The notes: a model not told the origin generated them from the letters alone. 64,000 nucleotides of DNA from Burkholderia sp. Bp8992 (GCF_003853705.1 NZ_QTQI01000023.1:62001-126000); one strand, 5' to 3'. Positions 36,822 to 46,152 are shown, numbered from the stretch's first letter. A program made the numbers and translations.

Positions 36822-38192
36822 ATGGGCGAGCGGCTGCGACGTGAAGCCACCGACGTGCCGAAGCGCCGCCACGTCGACCTGCTCGTGCAGGGCGGCACGG
36901 TGATGACGCCCAACGGCGCCGAACGGATCGACGTCGCGTGCGCGGAGGGCCGCGTGGTCGCGCTGGGCGCGTTGCACGGCACCTGGAGCGCCGACGTCGT
37001 GCTCGATGCACGCGGGTTGCATGTGCTGCCGGGCGTGGTCGACAGCCAGGTGCATTTCCGCGAGCCGGGGCTGACGCACAAGGAAACGATCGAGGCCGGC
37101 ACGCGCGGCGCGGTGCTCGGCGGCGTCACGACGATCTTCGAGATGCCCAATACGCATCCGTTGACGCTGAGCGGGCAGGATCTGCAGGCGAAGCTGGATC
37201 TCGCGCACGGCCGTGCGTGGTGCGACTACGCGTTCTACATCGGCGGTTCGGCCGTGAATGCCGAACGGCTGCCGGCGCTCGAGCGCCTGCCCGGCTGCGC
37301 GGGCGTGAAGGTGTTCATGGGGAGTTCGTTCGGCGATCTGCTGGCCGACGACGAAACCGTGTTGCGGCGGATCCTGCGCAACGGGCGGCGGCGCATGGCC
37401 GTGCATGCGGAGGACGAGGCGCGGCTGCGCGCACGCAAGGCGATCGTGGAAGCGAGCGGCGACGTGCGCGACCATCCGCGCTGGCGCGACGAGGAAAGTG
37501 CGCTGATCGCGACGCGGCGCATCGTCGGGCTGGCTGCCGAGACGGGCCGCCGGCTGCACGTGCTGCATGTGTCCACGGCGGCCGAAATGGCGTTTCTTGC
37601 GCAGCATCGGCGGCGCGTGACGGTCGAGGTCACGCCGCATCACCTGAGCCTGCATGCGCCCGATTGCTACCAGCGGCTCGGCACGTTCGCGCAGATGAAT
37701 CCGCCCGTGCGCGACCGGCATCACCGGGATGCGTTGTGGCAGGCCGTGCGCGATGGCGTGGTCGACGTGATCGGCAGCGATCATGCGCCGCATACGCGTG
37801 ACGAAAAGCGCCGCCCCTATCCGCAATCGCCGAGCGGGATGACCGGCGTGCAGACGCTGCTGCCGCTGATGCTCGACCACGTGCATGCGGGCCGCCTGAG
37901 CCTGGAGCGGCTGGTCGACCTGACCAGCGCCGGGCCGGCGCGCATTTTCGGCATCGAAGGGAAGGGGCGCATCGCGCTGGGCTACGACGCCGATTTCAGC
38001 ATCGTCGACCTGCGCGCGCGGCGGGTCATCCGCGACGAATGGATCGCGAGCGTGAGCGGCTGGACGCCTTACGACGGATGCGCGGTCACGGGCTGGCCCG
38101 TGCATACGGTCGTGCGCGGGCAGGTCGTCGTGTGTGACGAGGCGCTGAGTGGACAGCCGGCAGGAGAGGCCGTGACGTTTCTGGACACCTAG
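36822..38192 (+). CDS. Dihydroorotase-like amidohydrolase (PyrC2) with altered metal motif
   Basis: 456 aa class I dihydroorotase-like protein. Metal-site residues: the HxH motif reads DSQVHFREPG, so Gln76 replaces the first His while His78 remains; Lys163 (GVKVF, the carboxylated lysine), His195 (HAED), His249 (LHVLHVS) and Asp320 (GSDHAPH) are kept. The substitution may lower dependence on the second metal, fitting a zinc-starvation paralogue of pyrimidine synthesis. It starts 3 bases after the carbonic anhydrase-like gene and ends overlapping the convergent Lrp gene. Confidence 0.88.
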   Translation: MGERLRREATDVPKRRHVDLLVQGGTVMTPNGAERIDVACAEGRVVALGALHGTWSADVVLDARGLHVLPGVVDSQVHFREPGLTHKETIEAGTRGAVLGGVTTIFEMPNTHPLTLSGQDLQAKLDLAHGRAWCDYAFYIGGSAVNAERLPALERLPGCAGVKVFMGSSFGDLLADDETVLRRILRNGRRRMAVHAEDEARLRARKAIVEASGDVRDHPRWRDEESALIATRRIVGLAAETGRRLHVLHVSTAAEMAFLAQHRRRVTVEVTPHHLSLHAPDCYQRLGTFAQMNPPVRDRHHRDALWQAVRDGVVDVIGSDHAPHTRDEKRRPYPQSPSGMTGVQTLLPLMLDHVHAGRLSLERLVDLTSAGPARIFGIEGKGRIALGYDADFSIVDLRARRVIRDEWIASVSGWTPYDGCAVTGWPVHTVVRGQVVVCDEALSGQPAGEAVTFLDT

Positions 38193-38653
38193 ATCGGCAG
38201 GCGCACCGTCTGCTTGATGCGCTTCAGCGGAATCTCGGTCTCGACGTTGCGGACGCCTTCGATCTGCGTGAGCGTTTCCATCTGGAAGCGCTGGTAGTCG
38301 TCGAGATCTTTCGCGATCACGCGCAGCAGGTAGTCGTAGCTGCCGGCCATCAGGTGGCACTCGAGCACTTCGGGCGCCTGTTCCATCTCGCGCGCGAAGC
38401 GTTCGACCGTCGTCTTGTCCTGGCGCTCCAGCGTGACGCGCACGAACGCGGTGAAGCGCAGGTCGACGGCGGCGGGATTCAACAGCGCGACATAGGCGTC
38501 GATCACGCCCTGTTCCTCGAGCAGATGCACGCGGCGCAGGCACGGCGTGGGCGACAGGCCGGCCTGTTGCGCGAGTTCGGCATTCGTCTGATTCGAATTT
38601 CGTTGCAACGCACGCAGAATACGCAGGTCGATCGCGTCCAGTTTGGTTGACAT
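38189..38653 (-). CDS. Lrp/AsnC family regulator
   Basis: 154 aa leucine-responsive-type regulator. The HTH is LDAIDLRILRALQRNSN, then AELAQQAGLSPTPCLRRVHLLEEQGVI; the C-terminal RAM domain contains VLECHLMAGSYDYLLRV. It is divergent from a LysE exporter with 155 bases between starts, the standard pairing in which the regulator senses amino acids and induces their export. Its last 4 bases overlap the end of the dihydroorotase-like gene. Confidence 0.92.
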   Translation of the reverse strand: MSTKLDAIDLRILRALQRNSNQTNAELAQQAGLSPTPCLRRVHLLEEQGVIDAYVALLNPAAVDLRFTAFVRVTLERQDKTTVERFAREMEQAPEVLECHLMAGSYDYLLRVIAKDLDDYQRFQMETLTQIEGVRNVETEIPLKRIKQTVRLPI

Positions 38654-38808
38654 TTTTGACTACCAGAAACGTGAATACTAGAGAATATCTCCAAATCGTG
38701 TACCTGAAGTAGCCGAATACGCATCCAATCTCCACGGAAGGGCGCCGATAATCTGACGACCGGCCGGACGATTCTCGTGCGCCGGCCGTCCCCTTCAGGA
38801 GCTTCCCC

Positions 38809-39435
38809 ATGTCGCATCTGTCCTGGCTACCGTTCATCGCAACGTCGCTTCTGATCATCGTCACGCCGGGCCAGGACATGGTCCTCGTGATGTCGCGCAC
38901 GCTGTCCGGCGGCACGCGCGCGGGCCTCGTGACCGCCGCGGGCGTCAGTGTCGGGCTGCTCGTGCATACGCTGCTCGCGACGCTCGGCCTGGGCGCACTT
39001 CTTCAGGCATCCGAATGGCTGTTCACGGCGCTGAAGGTGATCGGCGCGCTTTACCTGCTGTACCTCGGCATCACGCTGTTGCGCTCGTCGGGCGAACTGA
39101 CGCTCGCGAGCAGCAGCGGCGCGCAGGTGTCGCGGCTTCGCACGTTCGCGCAAGGCGCGCTGTCGAACGTGTCGAATCCGAAGGTCGCGCTTTTCTATCT
39201 GGCGTTCCTGCCGCAATTCGTGCCGGCGGGCGCCGCGCATCCGATGCTGTCGCTGTTCGTGCTGGGCGCGACGTTTGCCGGACTGACGTTTCTCGTCAAG
39301 GGGCCGGTCGCGTTGTTCGCGGGCCTGCTGTCGGCATCGATCCGCCGCAATCCGCGCATCCTGACGCGCATGCATCGCGTCAGCGGGGTGGTCCTGCTGG
39401 GGCTCGGCGTGAAGCTGGCGCTGGAGCGCCGCTGA
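38809..39435 (+). CDS. LysE/RhtB family amino acid exporter
   Basis: 208 aa inner-membrane exporter with about six helices. The family motif is VTPGQDMVLVMSRTLSGGTRAGLVTAAGVSVG split over residues 19-50, followed by ALYLLYLGITLLRS and SNPKVALFYLAFLPQF. The substrate is probably one or more amino acids. The divergent Lrp-type gene is the likely controller. AGGAG lies ~9 bases before ATG 38809. Confidence 0.92.
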   Translation: MSHLSWLPFIATSLLIIVTPGQDMVLVMSRTLSGGTRAGLVTAAGVSVGLLVHTLLATLGLGALLQASEWLFTALKVIGALYLLYLGITLLRSSGELTLASSSGAQVSRLRTFAQGALSNVSNPKVALFYLAFLPQFVPAGAAHPMLSLFVLGATFAGLTFLVKGPVALFAGLLSASIRRNPRILTRMHRVSGVVLLGLGVKLALERR

Positions 39436-39467
39436 TCGCGGCCGCGGCGCCGGCGCGCCTGCGGGCT

Positions 39468-40316
39468 TCATTCCACAGGCAACGCCTCCGCCAGCGCCCG
39501 CATCGCCTCCACCGTCTCCGGGTTCGCCGGAAAGAACGCCTCGATCGCGAGTTCCGACAGCGTCACGTCGACCGGTGTGCCGAATACCGTCGTCGTACTG
39601 AAGAACGTCAGCTCGCCGGTCGCCGTGCGTAGCCGCAGCGGCACCGCGATATCCGCGAAGTCGGCGCGCGCCGGCGCGTCGTCGGGCTGGCCGGCCGGCG
39701 CCGGATAGGCGGCGAGTTCGTCGCGCAGCGCATGCAGCGTGCGGTCGCCGCTCGCATCGATCTGCCGCTGCAGCCGATGCAGGATGTGCGCACACCATTC
39801 ATGCCAGTTGACGATCTGCGACGCGAGGCCGTCGGGATGCAGGCTGAGCCGCAGCACGTTGACGGGCGGCTGCAGCAGCGCGGGATCGGCCTGCGCGACC
39901 AGCGCGCCGAGCATCCGGTTCGCGGCGAGCAGCGTCCAGTGGCGGTCCACCGCGAGCGCCGGGTACGGCTCGTGGCCGCGCAGCACGGCTTCGACCGCAT
40001 GGCGCGCGGCATCCAGTTGCGGGTCCGAAAACGGCCGTTCGCGAAACAGCGGCGCGAAGCCGGCCGCGACGAGCAGCGCATTGCGTTCGCGCAGCGGCAC
40101 GTCGAGGCGTTCGGCGAGATGCAGCACCATCTCGCGGCTCGGCTGCGCGCGGCCCGATTCGACGAAGCTGAGGTGGCGCGCGGACACTTCCGCATCGAGC
40201 GCGAGCGCCATCTGGCTCAGGCGCCGGCGTTGCCGCCACGTGCGCAGCAGCGGGCCGATGCCGGACGCGCGGCCGGCGGACGGGGAGGGCGAATGGAACG
40301 TAGCGGTCGGGTTCAT
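39468..40316 (-). CDS. XRE-family regulator with MmyB-like ligand domain
   Basis: 282 aa. An N-terminal Cro/C1-type HTH (~residues 15-75; WRQRRRLSQMALALDAEVSARHLSFVESGRAQPS) is followed by the MmyB-like PAS-fold domain (ALAVDRHWTLLAANRMLGALV), which in homologues binds fatty acids. Neighbouring targets are unclear; it is divergent from the DUF2167-protease pair across ~196 bases. The start at 40316 (MNPTATF) is preferred over an upstream Met that lacks a ribosome site. Confidence 0.88.
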   Translation of the reverse strand: MNPTATFHSPSPSAGRASGIGPLLRTWRQRRRLSQMALALDAEVSARHLSFVESGRAQPSREMVLHLAERLDVPLRERNALLVAAGFAPLFRERPFSDPQLDAARHAVEAVLRGHEPYPALAVDRHWTLLAANRMLGALVAQADPALLQPPVNVLRLSLHPDGLASQIVNWHEWCAHILHRLQRQIDASGDRTLHALRDELAAYPAPAGQPDDAPARADFADIAVPLRLRTATGELTFFSTTTVFGTPVDVTLSELAIEAFFPANPETVEAMRALAEALPVE

Positions 40317-40512
40317 GGAGCAGATGATAGGCAATCCCGCGCCGCTTCGGCATTACCTGCGAGGTAAGCGCCGCGCGCCGCCCCGGGGCAGGGCGACCGC
40401 TGCGTTACCATAGCCCCCGTGCCACCTGAGAGGCGGTGCCGGACCCGCGACGACAACGCATGGGCCAGTTGCCGCGCACATTCACAACAAGGCATTCCAG
40501 GGGAATCCAACA

Positions 40513-41466
40513 ATGAAAAAACTTGCCGTCCGGCTCGCCTGCGTGGCGACGCTCGCACTCGCCGCGACCAGCGGCCACGCGCAGACCGAAGCTGCGCAGG
40601 TGGAAATGAGGGCCGCCGCCGCGGCCGCCAACGAAGCGGTCGTGAAGGGGCCGACCGACATCGACGTGAAACACGAAGCCGTGCTGAAGCTGAAGGCCGG
40701 CGAGTCGTTCGTGCCAGCCGCCGAAGCCGGCCGCTACCTGCGCTCGATGGGCAACTCGATCGACGAATCGAAGCTGGTCGGCCTCGTGCTGCCCGACGAT
40801 CCCGACGCCGACTGGATTTCCGTCGTGTCGTTCGAGCCGAGCGGCTATATCCGCGACGACGACGCGAAGGACTGGAAGCCCGACGAGCTGCTGAAGAGCC
40901 TGCAGTCCGGCACCGAGGAAGACAACCCGGCGCGCAAGGAGCGCGGCCTGCCGGAAACCGAGGTGGTCGGCTGGGCGAAGGCGCCCGCGTACGACGCGGC
41001 CACGCACCGGCTCGTGTGGTCCGCGATCATCCGCGACAAGGGCGCGGCGCCGAACGCCGGGAACGACGGCGTGAACTACCGGACGCTCGTGCTGGGCCGC
41101 GACGGCTACCTGTCGCTGACGATGGCGTCGACGCTCGCCGACCTGCCGAAATACAAGGCATCGGCCGACGACCTGCTGTCGAACATCAGCTTCAACGACG
41201 GCAAGCGCTACGCCGATTTCAACAAGTCGACCGACCACGTCGCCGAGTACGGCCTCGCGGCGCTGATCGTCGGCGTCGGCGCGAAGAAGCTCGGCCTGCT
41301 CGCGCTGATCGGCGCGTTCGCGGTGAAGTTCTTCAAGATCGGCGCGGTCGCGCTCTTGGCCGGCGGCGCGGCGCTGAAACGCTTCTTCGGGCGCAAGCCG
41401 AAGGCGGCCGCGGTGCCGGTCGTCGCGGAGGCGTCCGATGCAGCCGCCACGGAGCGCAAGGAATGA
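40513..41466 (+). CDS. DUF2167 domain membrane protein
   Basis: 317 aa protein with a cleavable signal peptide (MKKLAVRLACVATLALAATSGHAQ), an extracytoplasmic domain with the DUF2167 pattern (FEPSGYIRDDDAKDWKPDELLKSL; LVWSAIIRDKG; NYRTLVLGRDGYLSL), and C-terminal hydrophobic segments (~255-290, GLAALIVGVGAKKLGLLALIGA). It ends in a basic tail. Function is unknown. It overlaps the site-2 protease gene by 4 bases (ATGA), so the two are translated together and may work together. Confidence 0.85.
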   Translation: MKKLAVRLACVATLALAATSGHAQTEAAQVEMRAAAAAANEAVVKGPTDIDVKHEAVLKLKAGESFVPAAEAGRYLRSMGNSIDESKLVGLVLPDDPDADWISVVSFEPSGYIRDDDAKDWKPDELLKSLQSGTEEDNPARKERGLPETEVVGWAKAPAYDAATHRLVWSAIIRDKGAAPNAGNDGVNYRTLVLGRDGYLSLTMASTLADLPKYKASADDLLSNISFNDGKRYADFNKSTDHVAEYGLAALIVGVGAKKLGLLALIGAFAVKFFKIGAVALLAGGAALKRFFGRKPKAAAVPVVAEASDAAATERKE

Positions 41467-42188
41467 CGAAGCTGTTGCTGCTGATCTTCGGCGGCCTGAA
41501 GCTCGGCAAGGTGCTCGTGTCGGCGGGCACCATGCTCGCGTCGATCGCGGTCTACGCGCTGTTCTACGGCTGGCGCTTCGCGGCCGGCTTCGTCGCGCTG
41601 CTGCTGGTGCACGAAGCCGGCCACTACCTGGCCGCGCAGCGGCGCGGGCTCGACGTCGGGCTGCCGACCTTCATCCCGTTCGTCGGCGCGTGGATCCAGC
41701 TGAAGGAGATGCCGCACGACGCGGAAACCGAAGCGTACGTCGGGCTCGCCGGGCCGTTCGTCGGCACGCTCGGCGCACTGGCCTGCTACGCGGCTGCACG
41801 CCACTACGACAGCAACCTGCTGCTCGCGCTGTCGTACACGGGCTTCTTCCTCAATCTGTTCAACATGATTCCGCTGTCGCCGTTCGACGGCGGGCGGATC
41901 ACCGCGGTGCTGTCGCCGCGCATCTGGTTCGCGGGCGTGCCCGTGCTGATCGCGCTGTTCGTGTATCGCCCGAGCCCGCTGCTGATCGTGATGGCGATCC
42001 TCGCGCTGCCGCAGTTGAAGCGCGCGTGGCGCTACGATCCCGACGCGCCGGAGAACCGCGTGTATTACGCGACGTCGATCGAGACGAAGACGACGTACGC
42101 GCTCTGCTACGTCGGCCTGCTCGCGTTTCTCGCGCTGATGACGTCCGGCGTGCACGACATGCTGCGCGTCGCGCATGCGTCGAGCTGA
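41463..42188 (+). CDS. Site-2 protease family membrane metalloprotease
   Basis: 241 aa multi-spanning zinc metalloprotease. The first metal motif is His50-Glu51-x-x-His54 (VHEAGHYLAA) and the third ligand Asp142 is in PLSPFDGGR, the S2P equivalent of NPxxDG. There is no PDZ domain. S2P enzymes cleave transmembrane segments of anti-sigma factors or membrane proteins. The only coupled partner is the DUF2167 protein, a candidate substrate or cofactor. A strong terminator follows. Confidence 0.88.
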   Translation: MTKLLLLIFGGLKLGKVLVSAGTMLASIAVYALFYGWRFAAGFVALLLVHEAGHYLAAQRRGLDVGLPTFIPFVGAWIQLKEMPHDAETEAYVGLAGPFVGTLGALACYAAARHYDSNLLLALSYTGFFLNLFNMIPLSPFDGGRITAVLSPRIWFAGVPVLIALFVYRPSPLLIVMAILALPQLKRAWRYDPDAPENRVYYATSIETKTTYALCYVGLLAFLALMTSGVHDMLRVAHASS

Positions 42189-42191
42189 TGC

Positions 42192-42229
42192 AAAAGCGGC
42201 GGCCGCTGTTATGCGGCCGCCGTTTTTTA
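42192..42229. terminator. Terminator after site-2 protease gene
   Basis: Stem CGGCGGCCGC / GCGGCCGCCG with a TGTTAT loop, A residues before and a TTTTTT run after. Located between convergent genes, so probably bidirectional. Confidence 0.9.
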
Positions 42230-42238
42230 GCGTGAACC

Positions 42239-43633
42239 TCACGCGTCGCGATGACGCAATTCGACGCGCTTGATGTCCTTCACGATCACGAGATAGCTGA
42301 ACACGGTAACGAGCGCGTTCAGCCCGACGAACACGAGCGCGCCGTTGAACGAGCCGCTCGCGCCGACGAGGTAGCCGATCGCGATCGGCGCGACGATGCC
42401 GGCCGTGTTGCCGAACATGTTGAACAGGCTGCCCGACAGGCCGATCGCTTCCTTCGGCGCGGTGTCCGCGACGACGGCCCAGCCGAGCGAGCCGATTCCC
42501 TTGCCGAAGAACGACACGGCCATCAGCACGATCACCAGCGCTTCGCTGTCGACGTAGTTGCAGCCGATGATCGCCATCGACAGCGCCATCCCGCCGACGA
42601 TCGGAATCTTGCGTGCGAGCGTCAGCGACACGCCGCGACGGATCAGCGCGTCCGACAGCATCCCGCCGAGCACGCCGCCGAGGAACCCGCAGATCGCGGG
42701 CAGCGACGTCATGAAACCGGCCTTCAGCAGCGACATCCCGCGCGCCTGCACGAGGTAGATCGGAAACCACGTGAGGAAGAAGTACGTGAGCACGTTCACG
42801 CAGTACTGGCCGAGGTACACGCCGATCAGCATCCGGTTCGACAGCAGCTGGCGCACGTAGTACCAGCCGGCCACGCGGCTGCCTTCCGCGCGCGTGCCGT
42901 CGGCGCCGCGTGACCCGGTCGGCCGGCCCGTCGACCGCACGAGGCCGCCGCCCTGTTCGATATGGTCGAGTTCCGCGCGGTTCACGGCCGGATGGTCGGC
43001 CGGGTCCTTCATGACGCGCAGCCACAGGAACGCGAGCGCGATGCCGGCCAGGCCGAGCCACAGGTACACCTGGTGCCAGCCGTACGCATGCGTGAGCCAC
43101 GCCATCAGCGGCGAGAACACGACGGCCGCGAAATACTGCGCGGCGTTGAAGATCGCCGACGCGGTGCCGCGCTCGGCGGTCGGGAACCAGCTTGCGACGA
43201 CTTTCGCATTGGCGGGGAACGCGGGCGCCTCGGCGACGCCGACCGCGAAGCGCATCGCGAACAGCGCGGCGACCGCGAACGCGGCGCTGCCGCCGAGGCC
43301 GATCGTGCTCTGCAGCAGCGTGAACGCGGACCACAGGAAGATGCTCGCCGCATACACGCGCCGCGCGCCGAAGCGGTCGAGCAGCCAGCCGCTCGGCAGC
43401 TGCGCGAGCACGTACGCCCAGCTGAACGCCGAGAAGATGTAGCCCATCGTCACCGGGTCGATGCCGAACGCCTTGCGGATCGGCGTGCCGGTGATCGACA
43501 GCGTCGCGCGGTCCGCATAGTTGAGCGTCGTGACGACGAACAGCATCGCCAGGATCCAGTAGCGCACGGCGGTCCGGCGCGCGGTGCGCGCGAGATCGAG
43601 CGGAAGATCGCGAGGGGAAGTCTGATTGTTCAC
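42239..43633 (-). CDS. MFS transporter, glucarate/galactarate (GudP-like)
   Basis: 464 aa 12-helix major facilitator of the anion:cation symporter group. NYADRATLSITG, YIFSAFSWAYVLAQLPSGWLLDRFG and AEAPAFPANAKVVASWFP are hallmarks of GudP/GarP/DgoT transporters. It is divergent from the alpha-ketoglutarate semialdehyde dehydrogenase gene and clustered with garD and kdgD, so it probably imports galactarate or glucarate. It resembles the MFS gene at 59906, showing paralogy within the window. An insert of ~20 residues (~235-255) in the central loop is Gly/Arg-rich. Confidence 0.88.
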   Translation of the reverse strand: MNNQTSPRDLPLDLARTARRTAVRYWILAMLFVVTTLNYADRATLSITGTPIRKAFGIDPVTMGYIFSAFSWAYVLAQLPSGWLLDRFGARRVYAASIFLWSAFTLLQSTIGLGGSAAFAVAALFAMRFAVGVAEAPAFPANAKVVASWFPTAERGTASAIFNAAQYFAAVVFSPLMAWLTHAYGWHQVYLWLGLAGIALAFLWLRVMKDPADHPAVNRAELDHIEQGGGLVRSTGRPTGSRGADGTRAEGSRVAGWYYVRQLLSNRMLIGVYLGQYCVNVLTYFFLTWFPIYLVQARGMSLLKAGFMTSLPAICGFLGGVLGGMLSDALIRRGVSLTLARKIPIVGGMALSMAIIGCNYVDSEALVIVLMAVSFFGKGIGSLGWAVVADTAPKEAIGLSGSLFNMFGNTAGIVAPIAIGYLVGASGSFNGALVFVGLNALVTVFSYLVIVKDIKRVELRHRDA

Positions 43634-43646
43634 TTTAAATGTACGT

Positions 43647-43656
43647 CGTCGTATGA
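43647..43656. promoter_or_regulatory. Operator-like GTCGTATGAC box upstream of the MFS gene
   Basis: GTCGTATGAC is nearly palindromic and lies 14 bases upstream of the GudP-like start. The core GTCGTATGA recurs upstream of garD (48145). It is a candidate site for a GntR/FadR-type regulator of this pathway. Confidence 0.5.
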
Positions 43657-43803
43657 CATGGCCGAGAGTTTATGAGGATGCTCGAATTCAGGAACCTCGG
43701 GTTTTCCCTTTGTAAATCATCGTCACAGTGTGGGAGCGTCGCGATTTTCTGGCCGGGCAACGCTTTCGGAGGTATCGTCGGCGCCTTCGCAGGCGGCGAG
43801 AGT

Positions 43804-43832
43804 GATACGATGATGTCGGCAGACATCGTATC
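43804..43832. promoter_or_regulatory. Inverted repeat upstream of KGSADH gene
   Basis: GATACGATG and CATCGTATC are perfect 9-base arms around an 11-base centre, 48 bases before the dehydrogenase start. The CATCGTA half is shared with the palindrome upstream of kdgD. Probably the operator of the galactarate pathway regulator. Confidence 0.65.
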
Positions 43833-43880
43833 TGTTGAGCTACAATGAGCAATCCATTCCCGAACCACGGAGCAACCCCC

Positions 43881-45458
43881 ATGCAACTGACAGGAGAGAT
43901 GCTGATCGGCGCCGAAGCGGTGGCCGGCTCGGCCGGCACCTTGCACGCGTTCGACCCGACGAAGGGTGCGCCGATCGACGCGCCGGCGTTCGGCATCGCG
44001 ACGCAGGCCGACGTCGACCGCGCGTGCGAACTCGCACGCGACGCGTTCGATGCGTACCGCACGCAGCCGCTCGCGGCCCGCGCGGCGTTTCTCGAAGCGA
44101 TCGCCGATGAAATCGTCGCGCTCGGCGACGCGCTGATCGAGCGTGCGCGCGCCGAAACGGGCCTGCCCGCCGCACGGCTGCAGGGCGAGCGCGCCCGCAC
44201 CGTCGGCCAGCTCCGGCTGTTCGCGCGCGTCGTGCGCGACGGGCGCTTCCTCGCCGCGTCGATCGATCCCGCGCAACCCGCGCGCACGCCGCTGCCGCGT
44301 TCGGACCTGCGTTTGCAGAAAGTCGCGCTCGGGCCCGTCGTCGTGTTCGGCGCGAGCAACTTCCCGCTCGCGTTCTCGGTGGCCGGCGGCGATACGGCGT
44401 CGGCACTCGCGGCCGGCTGTCCGGTGATCGTGAAGGCGCACGAAGCGCACCTCGGCACGTCCGAACTGGTCGGCCGCGCGATCCGCGCCGCCGTCGCGAA
44501 AACCGGCATGCCGGCCGGCGTGTTCTCGCTGCTGGTCGGTCCCGGCCGCGTGATCGGCGCGCCGCTGGTCGGCCATCCGGCGGTCCAGGCCGTCGGCTTC
44601 ACCGGTTCGCGCCAGGGCGGCATGGCGCTCGTGCAGATCGCGAACGCGCGCCCGCAGCCGATTCCCGTCTATGCGGAAATGAGCAGCATCAACCCGGTCG
44701 TGCTGTTCCCGGCCGCGCTTGCCGCGCGCGGCGACGCGATCGCGACGGGCTTCGTCGATTCGCTGACGCTCGGCGTCGGCCAGTTCTGTACGAACCCGGG
44801 CCTCGTGCTCGCGATCGACGGCCCCGATCTCGATCGCTTCGAAACCGTCGCCGCACAGGCGCTCGCGAAGAAGCCGGCCGGGGTGATGCTCACGCCCGGC
44901 ATTGCCGATGCGTACCGCAACGGCCGCGGCAAGCTGGCCGAACTGCCGGGCGTGCGCGAAATCGGCGCGGGCGAGGCCGCGCAGACCGACTGCCAGGCCG
45001 GCGGCGCGCTGTACGAAGTCGGCGCGCAGGCGTTCCTGGCCGAGCCGGCGTTCAGTCACGAGGTGTTCGGGCCGGCGTCGCTGATCGTGCGTTGCCGCGA
45101 TCTCGACGAAGTCGCGCGCGTGCTCGACGCGCTCGAAGGCCAGTTGACGGCCACGTTGCAGATGGATGCCGACGACAAGCCGCTCGCGCGCCGGCTGCTG
45201 CCGGTCCTCGAACGCAAGGCCGGGCGCCTGCTCGTCAACGGTTACCCGACCGGCGTCGAGGTGTGCGATGCGATGGTGCACGGCGGGCCGTTCCCCGCGA
45301 CGTCGAACCCGGCCGTCACGTCGGTCGGCGCGACGGCGATCGAGCGTTTCCTGCGGCCCGTGTGCTACCAGGACTTCCCGGACGACCTGCTGCCGGAAGG
45401 GTTGCAGGAAGGCAATCCGCTGGCGATTCCGCGTCTGCGGGACGGGAAGGCGGAATAA
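43881..45458 (+). CDS. Alpha-ketoglutarate semialdehyde dehydrogenase
   Basis: 525 aa NAD(P)-dependent aldehyde dehydrogenase of the class that oxidises 2-oxoglutarate semialdehyde to 2-oxoglutarate, the final step of galactarate/glucarate breakdown. Features: [32 protein letters not shown] (cofactor entry), GFTGSRQGG, the general base Glu in YAEMSSINP, and the nucleophile Cys in VGQFCTNPG. The start at 43881 has CGGAGC upstream; an ATG 36 bases earlier is possible. It is divergent from the importer gene. A terminator follows. Confidence 0.9.
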   Translation: MQLTGEMLIGAEAVAGSAGTLHAFDPTKGAPIDAPAFGIATQADVDRACELARDAFDAYRTQPLAARAAFLEAIADEIVALGDALIERARAETGLPAARLQGERARTVGQLRLFARVVRDGRFLAASIDPAQPARTPLPRSDLRLQKVALGPVVVFGASNFPLAFSVAGGDTASALAAGCPVIVKAHEAHLGTSELVGRAIRAAVAKTGMPAGVFSLLVGPGRVIGAPLVGHPAVQAVGFTGSRQGGMALVQIANARPQPIPVYAEMSSINPVVLFPAALAARGDAIATGFVDSLTLGVGQFCTNPGLVLAIDGPDLDRFETVAAQALAKKPAGVMLTPGIADAYRNGRGKLAELPGVREIGAGEAAQTDCQAGGALYEVGAQAFLAEPAFSHEVFGPASLIVRCRDLDEVARVLDALEGQLTATLQMDADDKPLARRLLPVLERKAGRLLVNGYPTGVEVCDAMVHGGPFPATSNPAVTSVGATAIERFLRPVCYQDFPDDLLPEGLQEGNPLAIPRLRDGKAE

Positions 45459-45511
45459 GGTGCGTAGTCGTTGACGGCAGCGTCCTGCGAGGGACGCGTT
45501 CCGGCACGTTG

Positions 45512-45555
45512 AAACAAGGCGGCGGTGCCTGCTGGCTCCGCCGCCTTGTTTTCTT
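45512..45555. terminator. Terminator between KGSADH and vapC
   Basis: Perfect 14-base-pair stem AAACAAGGCGGCGG / CCGCCGCCTTGTTT with a 12-base loop and T-rich tail, lying between convergent genes. Confidence 0.92.
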
Positions 45556-45586
45556 CAGCGCGGGCCTCTGTGCTGGTTGTGCCGGG

Positions 45587-45958
45587 TCAATGAGCAGAGT
45601 GGGCGACGAGTTGCAAGCGCTCCGCTGCAGCCAGCAGGCGCCGGTCGCGCGTCCATAGCTTGGTGCCGTCGGTCAGCCTGGCCGAGGCGAGCAGGTGTGC
45701 ATCGACGTAACCGATGTCGAGCCCGTGAAGCGGTACAACGTCGATCATGCGCTGGACTTCGTCGTCGGTCGCTGCGGTTGCGGCGGGAAGGTCGCGCAGC
45801 GCATCCAGTACGGTCTGGCGATTGCGCATGCTGCCGAGCGCGAGTTCACCGACGATGAACGGATGGATCAACACTCGCTCAGCTTCCAGCAATGTTGTGA
45901 GCGCTGCGTCGCCGGCCCGCAAGTGGTCGATCCAGACTGACGTGTCGACAAGAATCAT
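45587..45958 (-). CDS. VapC-like PIN-domain toxin ribonuclease
   Basis: 123 aa PIN-domain protein. The acidic catalytic set is visible: Asp5 (ILVDTSVWIDHL), Glu38 (FIVGELALG), Asp86 (YVDAHLLAS) and Asp105 (TRDRRL). These toxins cleave tRNA or rRNA when not neutralised. Its start overlaps the end of the antitoxin gene by 4 bases, the usual VapBC arrangement. Confidence 0.92.
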   Translation of the reverse strand: MILVDTSVWIDHLRAGDAALTTLLEAERVLIHPFIVGELALGSMRNRQTVLDALRDLPAATAATDDEVQRMIDVVPLHGLDIGYVDAHLLASARLTDGTKLWTRDRRLLAAAERLQLVAHSAH

Positions 45959-46152
45959 GCGGGCTCCGACGGGCGGCGCGGAACCGATTCAAGGTCGGGC
46001 TCGGTACCGCCGAGGCGAGCAAGTCGCCGCGCGCTTTCGCGGGCGATCAATGCGCGCAGCGCTTCTCTCACGAGCGCCGATTTTTCGGTGACGCCCGTCA
46101 ATTGCTGCGCTTTGGCGAGCAGCGCGTCGTCGAGGGACAAGGTGGTGCGCAT
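45955..46152 (-). CDS. VapB-like antitoxin
   Basis: 65 aa antitoxin with a ribbon-helix-helix N-terminus (MRTTLSLDDALLAKAQQLTG, then KSALVREALRALIARES) and a flexible C-terminal tail that would wrap the toxin. It should neutralise the adjacent VapC-like protein and autorepress the operon. I prefer ATG 46152; an upstream in-frame Met adds 10 residues that do not fit the family. Confidence 0.88.
   Translation of the reverse strand: MRTTLSLDDALLAKAQQLTGVTEKSALVREALRALIARESARRLARLGGTEPDLESVPRRPSEPA

Noticed and set aside
36099-38915. Long minus-strand open frame opposite the zinc operon and lrp
   Set aside because: Same antisense artefact: low-complexity His/Arg-rich translation and no ribosome site, overlapping five well-supported genes.
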